Shown here: one piece after another, positions 10,862-23,369 of the stretch | Layout: each line of letters begins with the position of its first letter | How positions within the stretch are numbered: the stretch's first letter is position 1 | Source of the DNA: Cyclospora cayetanensis | Taxonomy: Eukaryota > Apicomplexa > Conoidasida > Eucoccidiorida > Eimeriidae | Assembly (NCBI RefSeq): GCF_002999335.1 | Contig: NW_020312772.1 | Span: forward strand, 86,001-150,000 | DNA length: 64,000 nt | Reading direction: 5' to 3' | Program-made: the position numbers and the translations under genes | The notes under the pieces: generated by a model | Database searches by the model: none | Seen by the model: only the letters and a program-made list of their open reading frames with translations | Told to the model about the DNA's origin: nothing

Positions 10862-12213
10862 TTTCTCTCTGTCTCTCGTGCTGTTTTTTCCAATATACAT
10901 CTTTGTGGGCTTTTGCTGTACTGTACGCTTAATTGGTGTTGGACTTTTGTTTCGACGGGCATTGGGTGCACGGTCTTTGTGAGATGTCTTGCAGAGGTGC
11001 TGCCTTCCTTGGTGGTAGATTTGAAGGGCCTCTATCTGCTTGCTCCTTCCGTAACATCTCTCTCTGTGGGGCAGTTCTATCAACACGAAAAGAAACAGCA
11101 TCAGAGTCCCCCCATTGCGCTCTGCATACACCCGACATTCGCGAAAACGGCATTTCATGCCGTTCGTGTGTACGTCCAGGTGAGAGGCTACAGCTGGCAC
11201 CTGCTGTTCGTTGCTCCTCATGCTATGTTCTCGCTCCAGCCGGAACTGAAGGGCATCAGCAGGATAAGACGGCATGCCGATGTGCGTGTGTGTGTTCCTG
11301 CTTGTTGAGTCTCATGCATTATGGATTGTTCTTACCATTAATGTGAGTGGTGTTTCAGTGGGAGTTCGTATGCGCATTCGTTTCTTGCTGCAGTTGGGTC
11401 CGCTGCGCCACGAAGCAGCCGCAGCAGCAGCAGCAGCAGCAGGCGAATGGTTTGCTGCCGCTCTTAGCGCGAGATTGCAGCAGGATGGGCAGGTCCTTTC
11501 GGCTGGAAAACCCCCGTATTACGTTAACATTGGGGGGGTGGGCTATGTGACATGCACGCTCACTAGCACGATCAGCGTGAAGAACCTTATTCTCTCTCTA
11601 GACGCAGCCGTGCGCGTCTTAGCCCAGATGTCTATTGAGGAAGCGCTAAGGGAGGTGGAATTGTCAGCAGAATGGTCTCCGGAGAAGATAGACTCTGCAT
11701 TGTGCCCATTCTTTCCAGTCTGCCCTGGGCGCCTTAACCGATCGTACGTTGGATGTCTCGCTGCAGCTGTACATCTGTGCTTGCTGATGCGATTTTGCTC
11801 GGAGCATCTACTTAGGTTTTTCTGCTGACGTATGCGAACTCTTCATGTGTATTGCTTATCTGTGCTGCCCCTGCCCTTCTTTTTGTGCTTCTTTGTGAGT
11901 GGGCTCTTTCTACTCGCTGTAGCTTCTGCCGTATCTGTGTTACGTCTCGCGTGTGCTTGTCTTGTCTCGCAGAGTGCAGCCGTTGGTAGATGAGGGAATA
12001 GAAGTATGCCTGAGGGCTTTGAGGGAGACGCCACGCCTCTTTGTGGTGGTTCGAGGTTCCCTGGTTTCCAGGGGAGGTGTAGCAGGTTTAGGCCTTGCTG
12101 ACTCAAGCGAATTGGGAGAACTGGAGGGCTTTGTTGCTCTCAAGGAAGCGGATCGATTCACGGAGACTCTCATATCCCATGGGTTTTATTTTGAGGTTGT
12201 GAATAGCTACTGA
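5653..12213 (+). CDS. M16 (insulysin-like) metallopeptidase homologue, probably inactive, many exons
   Basis: Exons in order match the insulin-degrading-enzyme layout: an N-terminal domain at 5653-6216 (SSGALIILVS, then SGSFVHFVAASKP and a helix like the region after the zinc site); 6528 onward and about 6704-7579 (VTVGVVDPRSLDAIEAAI); 7816 onward (IEVTLPDDDLKHRLADIGEM); about 8640-9420 (LLQHLSPSRLHLLLQSP); 9935-10378 (third domain, VLSISGPRDGLEGVLLALLL); about 10990-11180 and 11394-11730 (fourth domain, GKPPYYVNIGGVGYVTC); and 11973-12213 with the stop. The HxxEH zinc motif expected near residue 100 is absent; the position reads LGDLAGIYRTLG, and the third-ligand Glu segment reads SDVEKAFIASTS. 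The family normally has about 1,000 residues. This copy carries an Ala/Gln-rich insertion at about 7200-7420. Several middle splice sites and the start codon are uncertain. Confidence 0.7.
9503..9556. repeat. TA-rich microsatellite in an intron
   Basis: A run of AT/GTATAT units interrupted by ACG lies between predicted exons of the M16 gene. It creates a Tyr/Ile-rich chance frame but shows no other coding sign. Confidence 0.8.
10813..10860. repeat. (TG)n microsatellite, about 24 units, in an intron
   Basis: An uninterrupted TG dinucleotide run lies between the exon ending at 10378 and the one starting near 10990 in the M16 gene. It generates poly-Cys/Val frames on the plus strand and Thr/His frames on the minus strand that should not be taken as genes. 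Confidence 0.95.
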
Positions 12214-13274
12214 CGCGAGTACCAGTAACTTCATTGTTTGAGATTTTATGGGCGCATACCCAGAAGCATGCGTCTTTGGGGCTTGATCAGGCTGCGTCCG
12301 CGCTCTTGTCACTATCTTCCGAGCTTAATGCCGCATTCTTGAGCAGTTTCTTCTCAGCATAACACCGAAAGAAAGCTATCTAAGGTTCTCATAGGAAAGG
12401 AGACATACACCTGCTACAGCATTCTACCAAAGGCGTAGACAGGCGGGAAGTAAGCCAGTTACGGCGGCAGGATCAGCAGCCAACGGCGCAGGGAGACTTC
12501 GACCTGAAAGAGAGACTTCATTTTTCCCCGTACAGTTGGGTGAGACTTTGGAGGAGTATACCATTTAAGGAACTCTGACCTCGCTACGGGAAAGACTGAA
12601 CGGGGTGTTTGTGTGCGCGCGTGCGTGCGTTCAAATTAAAGGTAAATTTATCATCTATATTATGTGGGAATGGCACATGGGGTGTACCTTCAGCCCACAC
12701 ATGAGGCGGAGAAAAGCTAGACAGCAGCCTTGACTCCATTTATTGCCCCCGTGTAACTTCAGTGCCTGCCGAGTGCTATACCTCTGCCCCTGTACGTCTA
12801 GCTTCTCCCTGTATGTACCAGACCAGCAAGCCAATTTGGTTGCTGCTCCCACCAATTCTTTGCCGCTACAGTGTTGAGGCTTGCCTCGCTTCTAGCGGTA
12901 CTGCTGGAGTATTAGTGCCAGGGCAAAACCTGGCTCTTTACTTCACAGCTAGCCAAACAAGAGTTTTGGGACTGTGGAGGAGACGAACCCGTGAAGGGGC
13001 ATTTTATGCATCTGCTCTTGCCGACCGATCATTCTTCCCAGGGTCGTATCTGTTTTTTGTTTGGTTGGCTTTCGTTCCTTTGTCGATACACTAGGCATCA
13101 TTTTACCCTTTTAACTGTATGGGTAATCCGTGCAGAGTCATCTGGTAGGAGCATGCTGGCACGTAAGCCATAGACTGCTTGCAGGATTCATGCAGAGCAG
13201 AGACACCGCTGTCAACAGCGCTGCCACCGCTGGTACTTTTTCTCATTTGGCTGTGCGTACTGTGGCACCGGTTC
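12214..13274. other. Intergenic region
   Basis: This lies between the M16 stop and the next minus-strand coding signal. One plus-strand frame at about 12870-13030 contains GVLVPGQNLALYF, faintly like the start of a LON/cereblon-type domain, but nothing downstream continues it. Otherwise nothing is seen. The M16 and CFAP70 loci converge here, so transcription terminators of both would be expected in this interval; no signal could be named. Confidence 0.4.
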
Positions 13275-13662
13275 CTACTGTTGCTGTTTCTTATTCTGAT
13301 TCATAAACTCTTCTATATCCTTTCGGATCAGCTTGGCCGTTGTTTTAATTTCGGCTCTGAGAGTAACCAGCTGCGGTGCTTCCTCGGGGGTGTGGGACCG
13401 GCGCAGGAGGCAAGCATCCGCTTGACGAGCGATGAAGTCAGAGCGCAACAAAAGCAGCAGCAGTTTCTGCTGTTGATCTTCTTCGTTGTCCTCTTGCTGT
13501 TGCTGCTGAGCAACGAAGGCCTCTTTGATATGGAACAATGCAGTAGCAAATTGCTGTAGCGATCTGACGAGGTCGTCACCTTCAACTGCTAGCAGCCCCA
13601 ATATAGTTGACTGAGTTATTAGGCTCTCTGCAAAGCCGAAGTAGGCATCCTGACCGACAAAC
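13275..13662 (-). CDS. Putative terminal exon, Gln-rich, hypothetical
   Basis: An open minus-strand stretch runs from a possible CAG acceptor (GTCGGTCAG before GATGCC) to a TAG stop, with a Gln run near the middle and a Lys/Gln tail. It contains DDLVRSLQQFATALFHIKEA and IKTTAKLIRKDIEEF, which predict two helices. It has no start codon of its own, so it is either a last exon of the CFAP70 locus immediately upstream or part of a separate small gene. The helical pair is vaguely like small Mediator subunits, but too weakly to name one. Confidence 0.4.
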
Positions 13663-13807
13663 TATAAACCACGGAACTGAGAACCAAAGATCTAAGCTAC
13701 CACCTAGCTGAAACACGTAACTCGAAAAGCTAGTTTTGTACACAGGTAGCTACAGGCCCTACAGTGCAAGGTGCCCCCAACCGCGAACCGTATTCCCAAA
13801 CAGTTGT

Positions 13808-16800
13808 TCAGGAGACATGCAACTGTATTCTGCGGGCTGGCTTGATGGCGTTCGCCATGCTCCCTTGGATAACGACTCCTAAGTACCGAGGGTGTAGCGG
13901 CTTCTGCAGCTTACCGGTATCCTCTGGAACTTGCATCACTGCGAAGGCATGGGCTGTTTCAATGGCTGTCATCCCCTGATGCTGCTGGTTTTGCCGCCGC
14001 TGCTGATGCTGCTCCAAGAACGCAGCAGCAAGTCGTAACGGTAGTCCGCCTAACCACGTACAGGTGATACCCGCTGAGAAACCACTTTCTCCAGGAGAGT
14101 TGCCTCCAACTGCCTCTCCTGGGGCTGCTGCTTCTGTCGTTTCTACGGCAGAAGCGGCAGCAGGGAGTGGTTTGAAGGGATCGCCTAATATGATTCTGTT
14201 GTGCCTTGCCAGCGTATTCGTGGGCCTTAGAGTTGCCTTGAAAAAGAAGCGGCAGCACACTGCTGCTTGTCTCTCTTTTCCTAGGCCTAAGGAGGCTAGA
14301 CACAAGAAACCCCACGGCTCAGCGCGATTGGGGTTTAGGTCGTTTGCTGCTGCTGCTGCTGCCAGCGCCTGCCGCAGCAGCTGCTGTTCCTTGCCTTGCT
14401 GCTCTTCGTTTTGCTCTTGCAGGTGCTGGTCCTGTTGCAGCAGCAGCAGGCAGGCAGAAAGCCCGAGCCACCCCTCCGCCGTTTCTAAAAGAGACAGTGC
14501 TTTGGAAAAGTACTCACAGCCAATGGTCCCAAGCCTGCGCAGCAACACGCCCCCAGCGGCTGTCTCAAGCGAAGTGCAGAGACATTGTGACACGCCGTAT
14601 AGGAACGGTCCGCTTATTCCATCTAAGGCACTTCGTGTCTGTATAACGCGGACCAGGGATGTTTTTCAGCGCTAGCTAGCCTCGTGTGGCCTTTGGCGGG
14701 CAGCCGATCTTAAAATGTTGGAATGGTGATTAGCGTCCTAGGACTAGGGTGTATCACCCGAGATGGAATGCAAGCTCGCCGCATCTGAGGTAGACCGCAG
14801 AGTCAGTGGTTGGCTGCGCGGCTTCAAGGCTTTTCTGAAAGAGGGCGAAAGCCCTACGTGGTCTCTGTATTCTCCGAGCAGCCTCGGCAGCCAAGGATAG
14901 ACAAAGGGCACTAAACGGAGAGGAAGCTAGCAGACGAGAGAGGACTGCGTGGGCTTCCTCGTTGGCTGCATCCAAAACTCAAGGACAGAGGCTGAGAGGG
15001 TCCGAGTTAGCGTATGAAAAGGACCAATCGAGATAAAACTAACAGGGAGCTGCACTACCGAAAGCTTTTTTGGTGCATGAAGCTAACGGAAAAGAAGAGC
15101 ATCATACACGGTTAGCGAAGGGGGATTTTCGTGAGAATCAAAAAAACTGTGGATGTACATCAGCCAACAGCACATTAAGGTCAGCAGCATATTCACATAT
15201 ATCTGATATCAGATAACCAGGTGGGGAAAGAGGGACAACAGCCGAACGGCCTTAAGCAAAAGGGAATAAACGAATCATAGGTACCGAAGCGCCAAAAGCA
15301 AGCAAACATGCATCGCAGCAAAGGGCACAGGGAGGCAAAATCACCAAAAACCTCGAAAACGACAGAAAAAAGGAGGTTTTTAAGGGAGAGGGTGCCCGTT
15401 AAGGAAGCTATACGGGCAGAGAGGTAAGGAGAAAGAAATTTGAAAGTCGCAAGCCAGTACTGCCAATTTTTCAGGGTGCAGAAAAGTATGGTATTCAATT
15501 GGTGAAATTAAACCCTATAGCCCAATCCCGATACACTCCAAGCTTTGACTCCTAAGCAACAGCAGTGGAGTACACGGCCAATGCATGGGGGTAGAGGTTT
15601 CCAGCCGAACATGCGTTCATCCAAGGGACAGACAATCAAGCCTTTAGGCATGAGGTGTATAACATCGACTTTATATGCGTCTTACCCTGGCAAAGCATAA
15701 GGGCCTGAGCCTCGATCAGTAGCAGCAGGTTACTGCCTTTTATAGTTGAAGAAACTAGGGAGTCTTCTCTGAGGAGCCGGAGGGCGAGAGCTCCTAGGCT
15801 GAACTTCGTGAGCAGCAGCAGCAGGGGAACAAACAGGCCTGAGGGCCCTTCCTCTAGCTGCAGCATCCAGTCTTCCGGTAGACTTGGGAACTGTCAAATA
15901 AGTACCCACAAAAACACCGAGTTACGAGAGCCAGGTGTCAGCCGGTGAAGTAAGGGAAGGAGCGAGTCATAATAGAAAGACACATTTCGACATCGATTAT
16001 AGGCACGTAGGCCACCAAACGATGGCTCTCCAAGAGCCGAGATTCCGCCAGTTGTGCAGAGCAAGGCAGGTAGCAACGAGATACCGAATACAGTGGCAAC
16101 ACTGCATTTAGTAACCGACAATAGTGCCGCGGGTGCAGCCTCATCCCTGCTACGCTTGTTGCAGCAGCCTTATTACCTGCTGGATTATTTCGTTCTGAGG
16201 CCACTCGCTCCACATCTTTGGCTGATTTTGATGGCTTTGTTGGGCATCTATGCCCTTGTTGTCCATCTCTTCGAAAGCTTCTAGCTGAAGCAGATACAAG
16301 TCGAGCAGCTGTGTCTGCAGATGATACACAGAGGGCTGCAGTGCAAGGGACAAAGCCGCTTCGAATCGTTGAGCATCTCCCATGAACAAGAAAGAAAGAG
16401 CGAGACAAAAAAAGCAAAGCGAAAGCGGAGGATCTGCTGGCTCCTCCTTTGCCCCTGCTGACGAGCTCCCAGCACTCAAGCCTTCTCCAGAAAACGAGAT
16501 CTCAACAGGGCCATCTTCAAGCCGCTGCTGAGGCCTGATATCGTCTTTCAGGTGTTGCTGCTGCTGCAACCGCTGAAGCAGCTGTTGCACTGCTACAGAG
16601 AAAAAGCCCTGGGCTTCTTCTGGTCGGTTACAGTCAAGAAGGAGACATCCCAGCATCAGCAAAGGCTCGGTCGGAGTCTGCATAGCGCACATCCTGAATG
16701 AATTGCGTTAAATCCCAACGCATCGTGAGCACTTCGCAGGAGAAGCTCATGAGGAAGAGCATTCTTCTGTCCCGGCGCCAGATTCTGGGTGTTGTGTCTC

Positions 16801-17738
16801 TTCCCTTGCTGCTGCTGGTGCCATGGTTACCCCTGTGCTGCTGAATTTTTTGGTTTTTATACGTCGAACGCACCTGATTCACGCCTCCAAACTTGTTGAT
16901 CGCCTCCATCAGGGCGGCTTCGGCTTCGTCCTTGTTGCTTTGGTCGGCCCTCAGGAGCAGCGATGCGAGCTGTACGTACAGCAGTGGCTCGGAGCATGAA
17001 GCAGCAGCAGTCACTACTCCAGGTGGTGCTTCAGCTGGTGGCAGCAGCAGTAGCTGCTTGTGGTACTCGATTGCACCATCTAGGTCTCCAATTAGCTCTG
17101 ATTCGAAGCACAAACGGCGCAATCGCTCGTGCTCCGTCTGCTTCCTGCATCCAGTCGCTATTTCTGGTCCACCTGGTGCAGCTATTGCTGCCACGGCGTC
17201 AGCAAGGGCTGAGGGTGCTTCGACTGATTCCACCCGCGGTAGTGCCACTTCGCCAACTGACGCAGTCCCTAAAGTGTTGTCAGAGGCTCCTTCCTCTCCT
17301 GACGCTCGCGGTACTGCTCCTCCTTCAATTTCGTCGGGGCCAAGAAAAAGCCTCTCATACTCGGCTTTTGCTGCTGCCGTCCTGTTACAGCCAGGGAAAA
17401 CAGCAGCCAAAACTGTGTACAGAGTCCTTAAACAAACTGTACTCTTAAATTCGCTGCTTGCTGCAGACTTTGAATATCTCAGTATCAGCAGCAGCTCCAG
17501 CAGCCTGCAGAACTCTACTCCCAACAGCTGCATCACTGAGGGCAGCAGCCATATGAAAGCACGCAACCGCAGCAGCAACAGTTTGTTTCACTTTACGGTA
17601 GTCGCAATTTCTGTATTTAGGGCCTCAGAGAGGGCAGCAAAACAGTCAGCCAAGACGATGCATTTCCGCTGCTGCTGCTGCAACGCGGCCGCCCCTGAAC
17701 TCCACTCGATTGGCTCGCTGGTGCTGCTGCCTCTTTTC

Positions 17739-17779
<41 letters not shown>

Positions 17780-20700
17780 CGCAGCCAGTAGTGCGTCACC
17801 GCGGACTCTGTCTCTCACCGCTTGTCGCAGCAACTGTCTCAGTTGTCTCTCCAGTTCGGCAAGGTGGCCACGAGATTTAAGATCCATTTGCACCCGGAGC
17901 AAGAGCTCCTCCATACCTACGTCTGCCGCTTCCTGCGCTGCTGCTGCACCGCCTGCTGGACCTCCTGGCAGCACCCGCGAAAGAGAAGACGAGACAAAAG
18001 AGAGACTCTGGAGAGCAACCGAGGAAACCCCAGCAGCCGTGTGGCGTAGCAGCACATCCCCCCATGGCCCGCTGCTGTCGTCATCTGACGAGTGTGCCTC
18101 TTTTTGCTGATCCGCATGGTCCACCACGGCATCAGGGCTGTTTGGTGAAGGAGCTGCTGCTGCTGAAAAGTGGAGAAGCTGTGAGGGGATCTCCGGAAAA
18201 AGCGGCCGCAGAGCTGCAAATCACGCATAGCGTACAAAATAAAGGTCTTTCGAACGACTTTTTGAGCGTGTGTGTTCGTGCGGTCTAAAATTCGTCCAGT
18301 GTCAGGATTAGGATACAGTCATACGGTGATGAAGTGCAATCGAGAGTTTGATAACCGCTCCTGCCGCCTCAAAAGGATCTTGTCCTGTTTTTTGTTCTTG
18401 CTGCTGTTGCTGCGAGGAATCCCCAGCAGCAGCGGCAGCGGCTGCAGTGGCGACCTCAGCGTACACCGCGGAGAGCGGTAGAGTTAGGCTGTCGGTATGC
18501 TGCTCTCCCTTCCTCAGAGCATCAAGTGGCACCCAAGCTTTTGCTGCCAGGTGCTTCCAGCCAAGTGAAGTGCCATTTGAATCTGCAACAAAGTTCGCAA
18601 ACCGTAAGCTGTGACCCTTCCTTAAGGTTTAGGACCATTTGATCTATCCTCTAAGGCGGTGAGTGGCCGGCGCTGAGCTATGCATACCTAAGAGCATTCG
18701 TATCACCCCCGTGCTGCATAGTGGTTCGGTGCGTGCTCTGCAGAGGGCTTGTGGCTAAAGGCTTGCGAATTTTGCGTTGTTACCTTGTCGCTGTGCAGCT
18801 GCCTTAAGTTTATTTGAGGCTGACTTTGCCCCCCTTTGCCCCTTCTCCTCGCTGGCCTTTTGCTTCTGTTTTGGCAGCAAGTAAACCCACATGCCACCTC
18901 CATGGTCGAGGGTATACACAAACCGGGAGATAAATCCGCGTCCTCTGTAGCTTTTGTAGCTCCCCGAGCTCTGGCCGTCGCTGCCCTCCCAAGCGATAAA
19001 CGGCTTCGGAGAAGAGGCATACAGGCCATCTTGCTCAGCTGAAGGCTTCTCAGGGGATGAAGAGGGAGAAACAGAAGTGAGAGTTCCGGCAGAAGCAGGT
19101 GGGCGCCCCTTGGCTCGGCCCTTCTGCGAGCCACCCGCAGGTTGGCTCTGCAGTTTTTCCTCCTGAGGCTTTGGAGCAGGCTTGTCGGGTAGGTGCAAAC
19201 AGCCACCGTCGAGACACCCCTCAAGCAGCAGGAGCTGCAATCGCAAGAGCCCCGACAGCCGCGGGAACAGCGGCAGCATTCAGCACAACCGCAAAAGAAC
19301 AGGAAGTTAGAATGCGGCAGCTCCATGCATCGAGTCGCCGTATAGCCCGTAGTACATCATCCATACGCTTAATATCCTAGCACAGGGCTCTGGCTTTCTA
19401 AAGTGCCGCGATCTGCTATGCATAGCTAAATTTGTGGGGCATGGCTAGGAACCCGGAGTTTGGTTACACAGCCGTTAAGCGGGTTTAGCAGCGAAAAACT
19501 CACCGAATAGAAAAACGGATGCGAATCGCTGTCTGTCGAGGACCCCCCTATGTAATCGGGCAGCGAATGAGCGCCCTCAACCTACAAACCTACACCTACA
19601 TGCATGTAGCCCTTAGCTCCCCGTCTGAAGCCGCAAACTACGCACCCTAACGCATGGCCCTTTTACTAATGGGCACTTCCTGGCAAAAAAGAAGCACCTG
19701 AGCTATTCTCCGCATGCCACTCTACAATGGTTGCGCCGCAAATAAACTCAAGAGCTACAAGCGTACTGTGACTGTAAAGACATTCCAATCTTGGCTGTCC
19801 TCAGGGGCACCCAGGAAGGAAGAGGCCTCAATGCAAATCACCACCTCGACACACCGAATGACCTGAGGTGCTGCATCGATTGACGGTATTGCCGCTGCCT
19901 GCTGCTCCTTTACACTCGCCTTCGGTGTACCGTTCAGCTGCCGTTGCTGTTGTGTAGGGTCGGTGGAAGGCGCTTCAGTGGCTGTGGAGGCATCTGTGGG
20001 TGCTGTGTAGCGGAACACGAGTTTTGAGTGCAGTTGTGTCGCTTCGTGGATAAGGGGGACAAGGTCAATATGCTCGGTGGCCAGCACACCTGATGACTCC
20101 TTATGAGCTTCTGAGGACCCAACCAAGTGTATGTACACTCCATGGCATGCGTTGTCCAGCATCTGCGGAGCTGCAGAAACGGACTCACATAGAACAAGAA
20201 TTCGGGGGTGGAGAGGATGAATAAGGGACCGGGAACATGACAAAGTTTCTTAGAACCGGGTTACACGAAGGCATGAGCCGCTAAGGGAAGCTTTGAAGCG
20301 GGTGGGTAGCGTGGCAGAAAACTGACAAGCGGGAAGCAGAATCAGGCAGAGTAGGAAATAGCCTCAAAATGGACAGCAAATGGTCAAATGGCCTTAGGAT
20401 CGCAGCACTACAAGAGAATCCTAAAGCAAAGGAGACTGATACCATTAAGCGACCCCCAGCAGCTGGAGTTTACATAGGCTGAGCTTCACGTGGGTCCTGT
20501 CGAGTTCTGCAGCGTCTCCATTCAGTGGGCCGATCTCCAAAGCATCCGCAAACAAACCTGGGGCTGCAGATACACGCTCCTAGAGCATAACTATCTTGAT
20601 GGGCACTTTGGGCTTCCACTTAGATGCAGCCTACGAGCGCTTTATATATTGTTTGAGAGTCGCATGCTGTTTACTTGTTCGTCACAGGCATTTTGCCCAC

Positions 20701-20932
20701 GTTTTTGCATGTAATTTGTAGGAGGCATACTGAGCTAAAGGCGGAGATGTGCTCCCTGCACTGCACTAGGTCTAAGCTTTCAAACTTTCCGGGCACATTG
20801 ATGGCCTTCTAATTGCCGTCCTTTTCGGTTTTTCGCTATGTGTATAGATGAATGTAGCAGCGTTGCTGTAGACTCACCTGAAAGACACAGCCGCAGGGCC
20901 GCCTCAGGAGGCACGCCATTAACTGTTTCCAC
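13808..20932 (-). CDS. CFAP70: Cilia- and flagella-associated protein 70 homologue (C2-like N-terminus plus TPRs), many exons
   Basis: CFAP70 is an axonemal protein of motile cilia; here it would act in the flagellated microgamete. Exon 20878-20932 (ETVNGVPPEAALRL) joins in phase to 19767-20170, which carries IDLVPLIHEATQLHSKLVF and CVEVVICIEASSFLG, matching the C2-like part of CFAP70. Then come 18760-19240 (YRGRGFISRFVYTLD), 18308-18535 (VPLDALRKGEQ; GAVIKLSIAL) and 17588-18127 (helical LERQLRQLLRQAVRD, with a poly-Ser run). TPR exons follow across 17578-13808, ending with GWLGLSACLLLLQQ and LNPNRAEPWGFLCLASLGLG, the typical last repeats. CAG-encoded Ser, Gln and Ala runs interrupt the domains. 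The first exon is not identified; a frame at 22386-22859 ends in a GTAAGG donor of compatible phase and may belong here. The stop is at 13808. Confidence 0.72.
17736..17772. repeat. (CTG/CAG)n run encoding poly-Ser in CFAP70
   Basis: About eleven consecutive GCT/CTG triplets. On the minus strand they read AGC in the CFAP70 frame and give a serine homopolymer between two conserved helical stretches. This is typical of the homopolymer-rich proteins of this genome. Confidence 0.9.
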
Positions 20933-22385
20933 CTACAGAATAAGCAAGAAGACTACTTTATGAGTCTTGTATTAAAACATGCGGGTTTGAGGCAAAGGGG
21001 GAAGCTAATCGTTAAGCCAAATGGGAAATACTAGGATTTTGAACAGACGCTCCAGTATCAAAGATTGAATTTCAACCACCCTCATCGTCTCGGTGCCTTT
21101 ACAAATAGGGCATGTGTGCTAGAATTAGTCCTTAGGGGTTCTGGGGGGGGGTTGTTGCTGACGTGAAACGTGAGCTCAGCAGAATCTGGTTGGGCCATTC
21201 CCTTGTGGAGCTGCATTGCGTCTTTCCTGCCACTTCTTTCAAGGGTCTCTGCCGCTGCTTTAGAGGTATTGACCTTCCAGGTGACCTGGAATAACCGTTT
21301 GTCCACAAAAGTGGTACATCATAATACTACACATCGAGGCTGAAACACTAGGTAAACATCTGTACACGGAGGGACTCGACTATCAGAATAAGGACATATT
21401 CATCTCATCCTTCGCTCAGACCGGTAAGCAAAGTTCTGAAGCCTGAAATTTTTGGTAAATTGCTACTTGCGCCAGGGTTTTCGAACAGGGATAAGTGACA
21501 GTAGGGCCTCCAATACCACAGTTGGGCCTCATGCAAGGCGAATCGCAGTACTTTTGTGGTTGCAGGAGCATTCTAGCCAGTCCTTATTCGCAAAGAGTTG
21601 GTGTATGAAGAATGGTAACATTAAACAGGTGCACTAAGAAGAAACGCATGAGAGCCCCACCGAGAGCGAGACCTAGGCCCCATGGCGTTTTGGCTGCTAT
21701 GAAGATGCTCAACGCAAAGAGACAAATTATACTAAAAATTAATCTAAAATTTAACAAGAATTCACCCCATCTGCACAGTTTGCCTCGATAAAGGTCCTTC
21801 TTAGGTCTGTTGGGGAGGTAACGCCGTATTGTAACGTGCTACAAGAGCACTGTTTATGGGACTTTAGAAAGTGAAGCACATTAATATATAAATTCTATTT
21901 CAATAGAATGAGCTCATTATTTTTACTTGGGTTCAAGTAAGATCGGACGGTCCAGAAACAGTATGGCTACCAAATATTTGGTCGAGTTTCAGTACACACG
22001 TGTTTCCCGTTCCATGCTAAAGCTTCTAGATGGCATCCCACTTAAGCTAACAAAGCGCAGCACTCAACGCATAAGAGCCATTATTTTTCTGCACGATGCG
22101 GGATAAGCATATGGTTGAGTTATTCGGAGCTGCTGCATTCTTCCGAGGCCTTCCGGATAACGGGTCGGATAACGGGTTACATGGCAAGTTAGTATAATCT
22201 ATTCACCGTCGTGCACAGAGGCCTCCAGAAAGAAAAATCAGGAAAAGAATTAACCAAAGCTTAAATGCAGCTTGCGAATTCATCAAACGTTACAGACGAT
22301 GGTACCCATGTTTAATACAAATCTTTTTGCTTGTTCTGTGATCTGTCCAATCAAAAAGCGGGATGCGTAAGGTGCAATCACAGCA
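20933..22385. other. Gene-poor stretch between CFAP70 and the START gene
   Basis: Low coding signal on both strands, AT-richer than the exons around it. Short ORFs at 20490-20714, just inside CFAP70, and at 21082-21637 look like chance frames. It probably holds the CFAP70 promoter and perhaps a first intron; no promoter motif can be named. Confidence 0.4.
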
Positions 22386-22868
22386 TTACCTTACTCGCGC
22401 CTTTACATTTGCTTGAAGAGCTCGCCTCTTGAGGGACAGCATAGAAACAACGCACCCCGGATGGTGCCCCTCCTCATTTCGACGCCATGGCTTGCAGTAC
22501 ATACCGGCGGCAATCTGCGCAAGCATGCAATCGTTGTGCCTCCTCCACTCCTGTTTCATATTTGTAGACAAGCAATACTGTACAGCTAACAAGTCCTCTA
22601 ATTTTACATCTAGCAGGTTTACATAGGCAGTTTTCCTACCCACAAATAAGCACCTGTGTGCGCGCTTTTCTTGCCTGTATCCGTACTGACGCAGATGTAC
22701 ATATGCAGGCACGAATGCACGACATGAGACGCGACAATTGTAAGTAGCTATAAGTTCTGAACAAACTGTGGTCTCACTCGTCCTTTTCTCTTTTCCACTC
22801 TCCCATTTATGCGGAAGTGGAGCTGCCCCCTCAGCATTTTCTATGTCTACGCCCTCCAAATACTCAGT
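22386..22868 (-). CDS. Possible exon, hypothetical
   Basis: A minus-strand frame of about 160 codons opens with YLEGVDIENAEGAAPL and ends LKRRALQANVKAR directly before GTAAGG, a good donor in phase 0. The next downstream coding exon on this strand, 20878-20932, begins in phase 0, so this could be an early CFAP70 exon. The middle is Cys/Arg/Tyr-rich with no domain recognised. It could equally be a chance ORF. Confidence 0.25.
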   Translation of the reverse strand, partial: TEYLEGVDIENAEGAAPLPHKWESGKEKRTSETTVCSELIATYNCRVSCRAFVPAYVHLRQYGYRQEKRAHRCLFVGRKTAYVNLLDVKLEDLLAVQYCLSTNMKQEWRRHNDCMLAQIAAGMYCKPWRRNEEGHHPGCVVSMLSLKRRALQANVKARVR

Positions 22869-23369
22869 TCACAACAAAATAAACAGACAGTAGAAAAAGT
22901 AAATCCCCCCTCACCAGGGAGAACTGTCCGTCCGCCCTGTGCACGCCGCAGCGTCTGTGCACCTGCGGTATTCCTCGGTGCTGCCGAGGGCGTGAGGCCT
23001 CTAGGCAAGGGCACTTATCAACCAGCAGCAATTACTGCTGCTCAACCCAGGCACAACATGGGGCTACGTTTTGCAGCGGTTCATGTACAAATGTTTGTTT
23101 ACTTACATCTATTCATTTGAACGCACTGGCATTGGTGACTATGTTCAACTACATGTGTAAGAGGACATTTACTAAACTGTGATCAGGTAAGGAAACACTG
23201 CATTAGTGCCACAAACGGGGCTCCTGGAGGGGAAAAAGCTGCGGAATGCATGCATTTCCTGAATCTCTGATGGGAATATATATGCAAACACCCAGCAGAA
23301 AAGCTCCAGCCTCATATATCGTGCATCTACTCCTCTATGCAGCTGTATACACTCCTTATATACGGAGAG

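Noticed and set aside
10459..10971. Minus-strand ORF with a Thr/His run
   Set aside because: Produced by the TG dinucleotide microsatellite inside an M16 intron.
12870..13030. Possible LON/cereblon-like fragment (GVLVPGQNLALYF)
   Set aside because: Only one strand-turn of similarity, no continuing domain downstream, and the flanking DNA is occupied by minus-strand coding signal.
16893..18110. Plus-strand 405-codon Ser/Ala-rich ORF
   Set aside because: Lies antisense to CFAP70 exons; its residues come from reading CAG-type repeats backwards, and the minus strand has the conserved domains.
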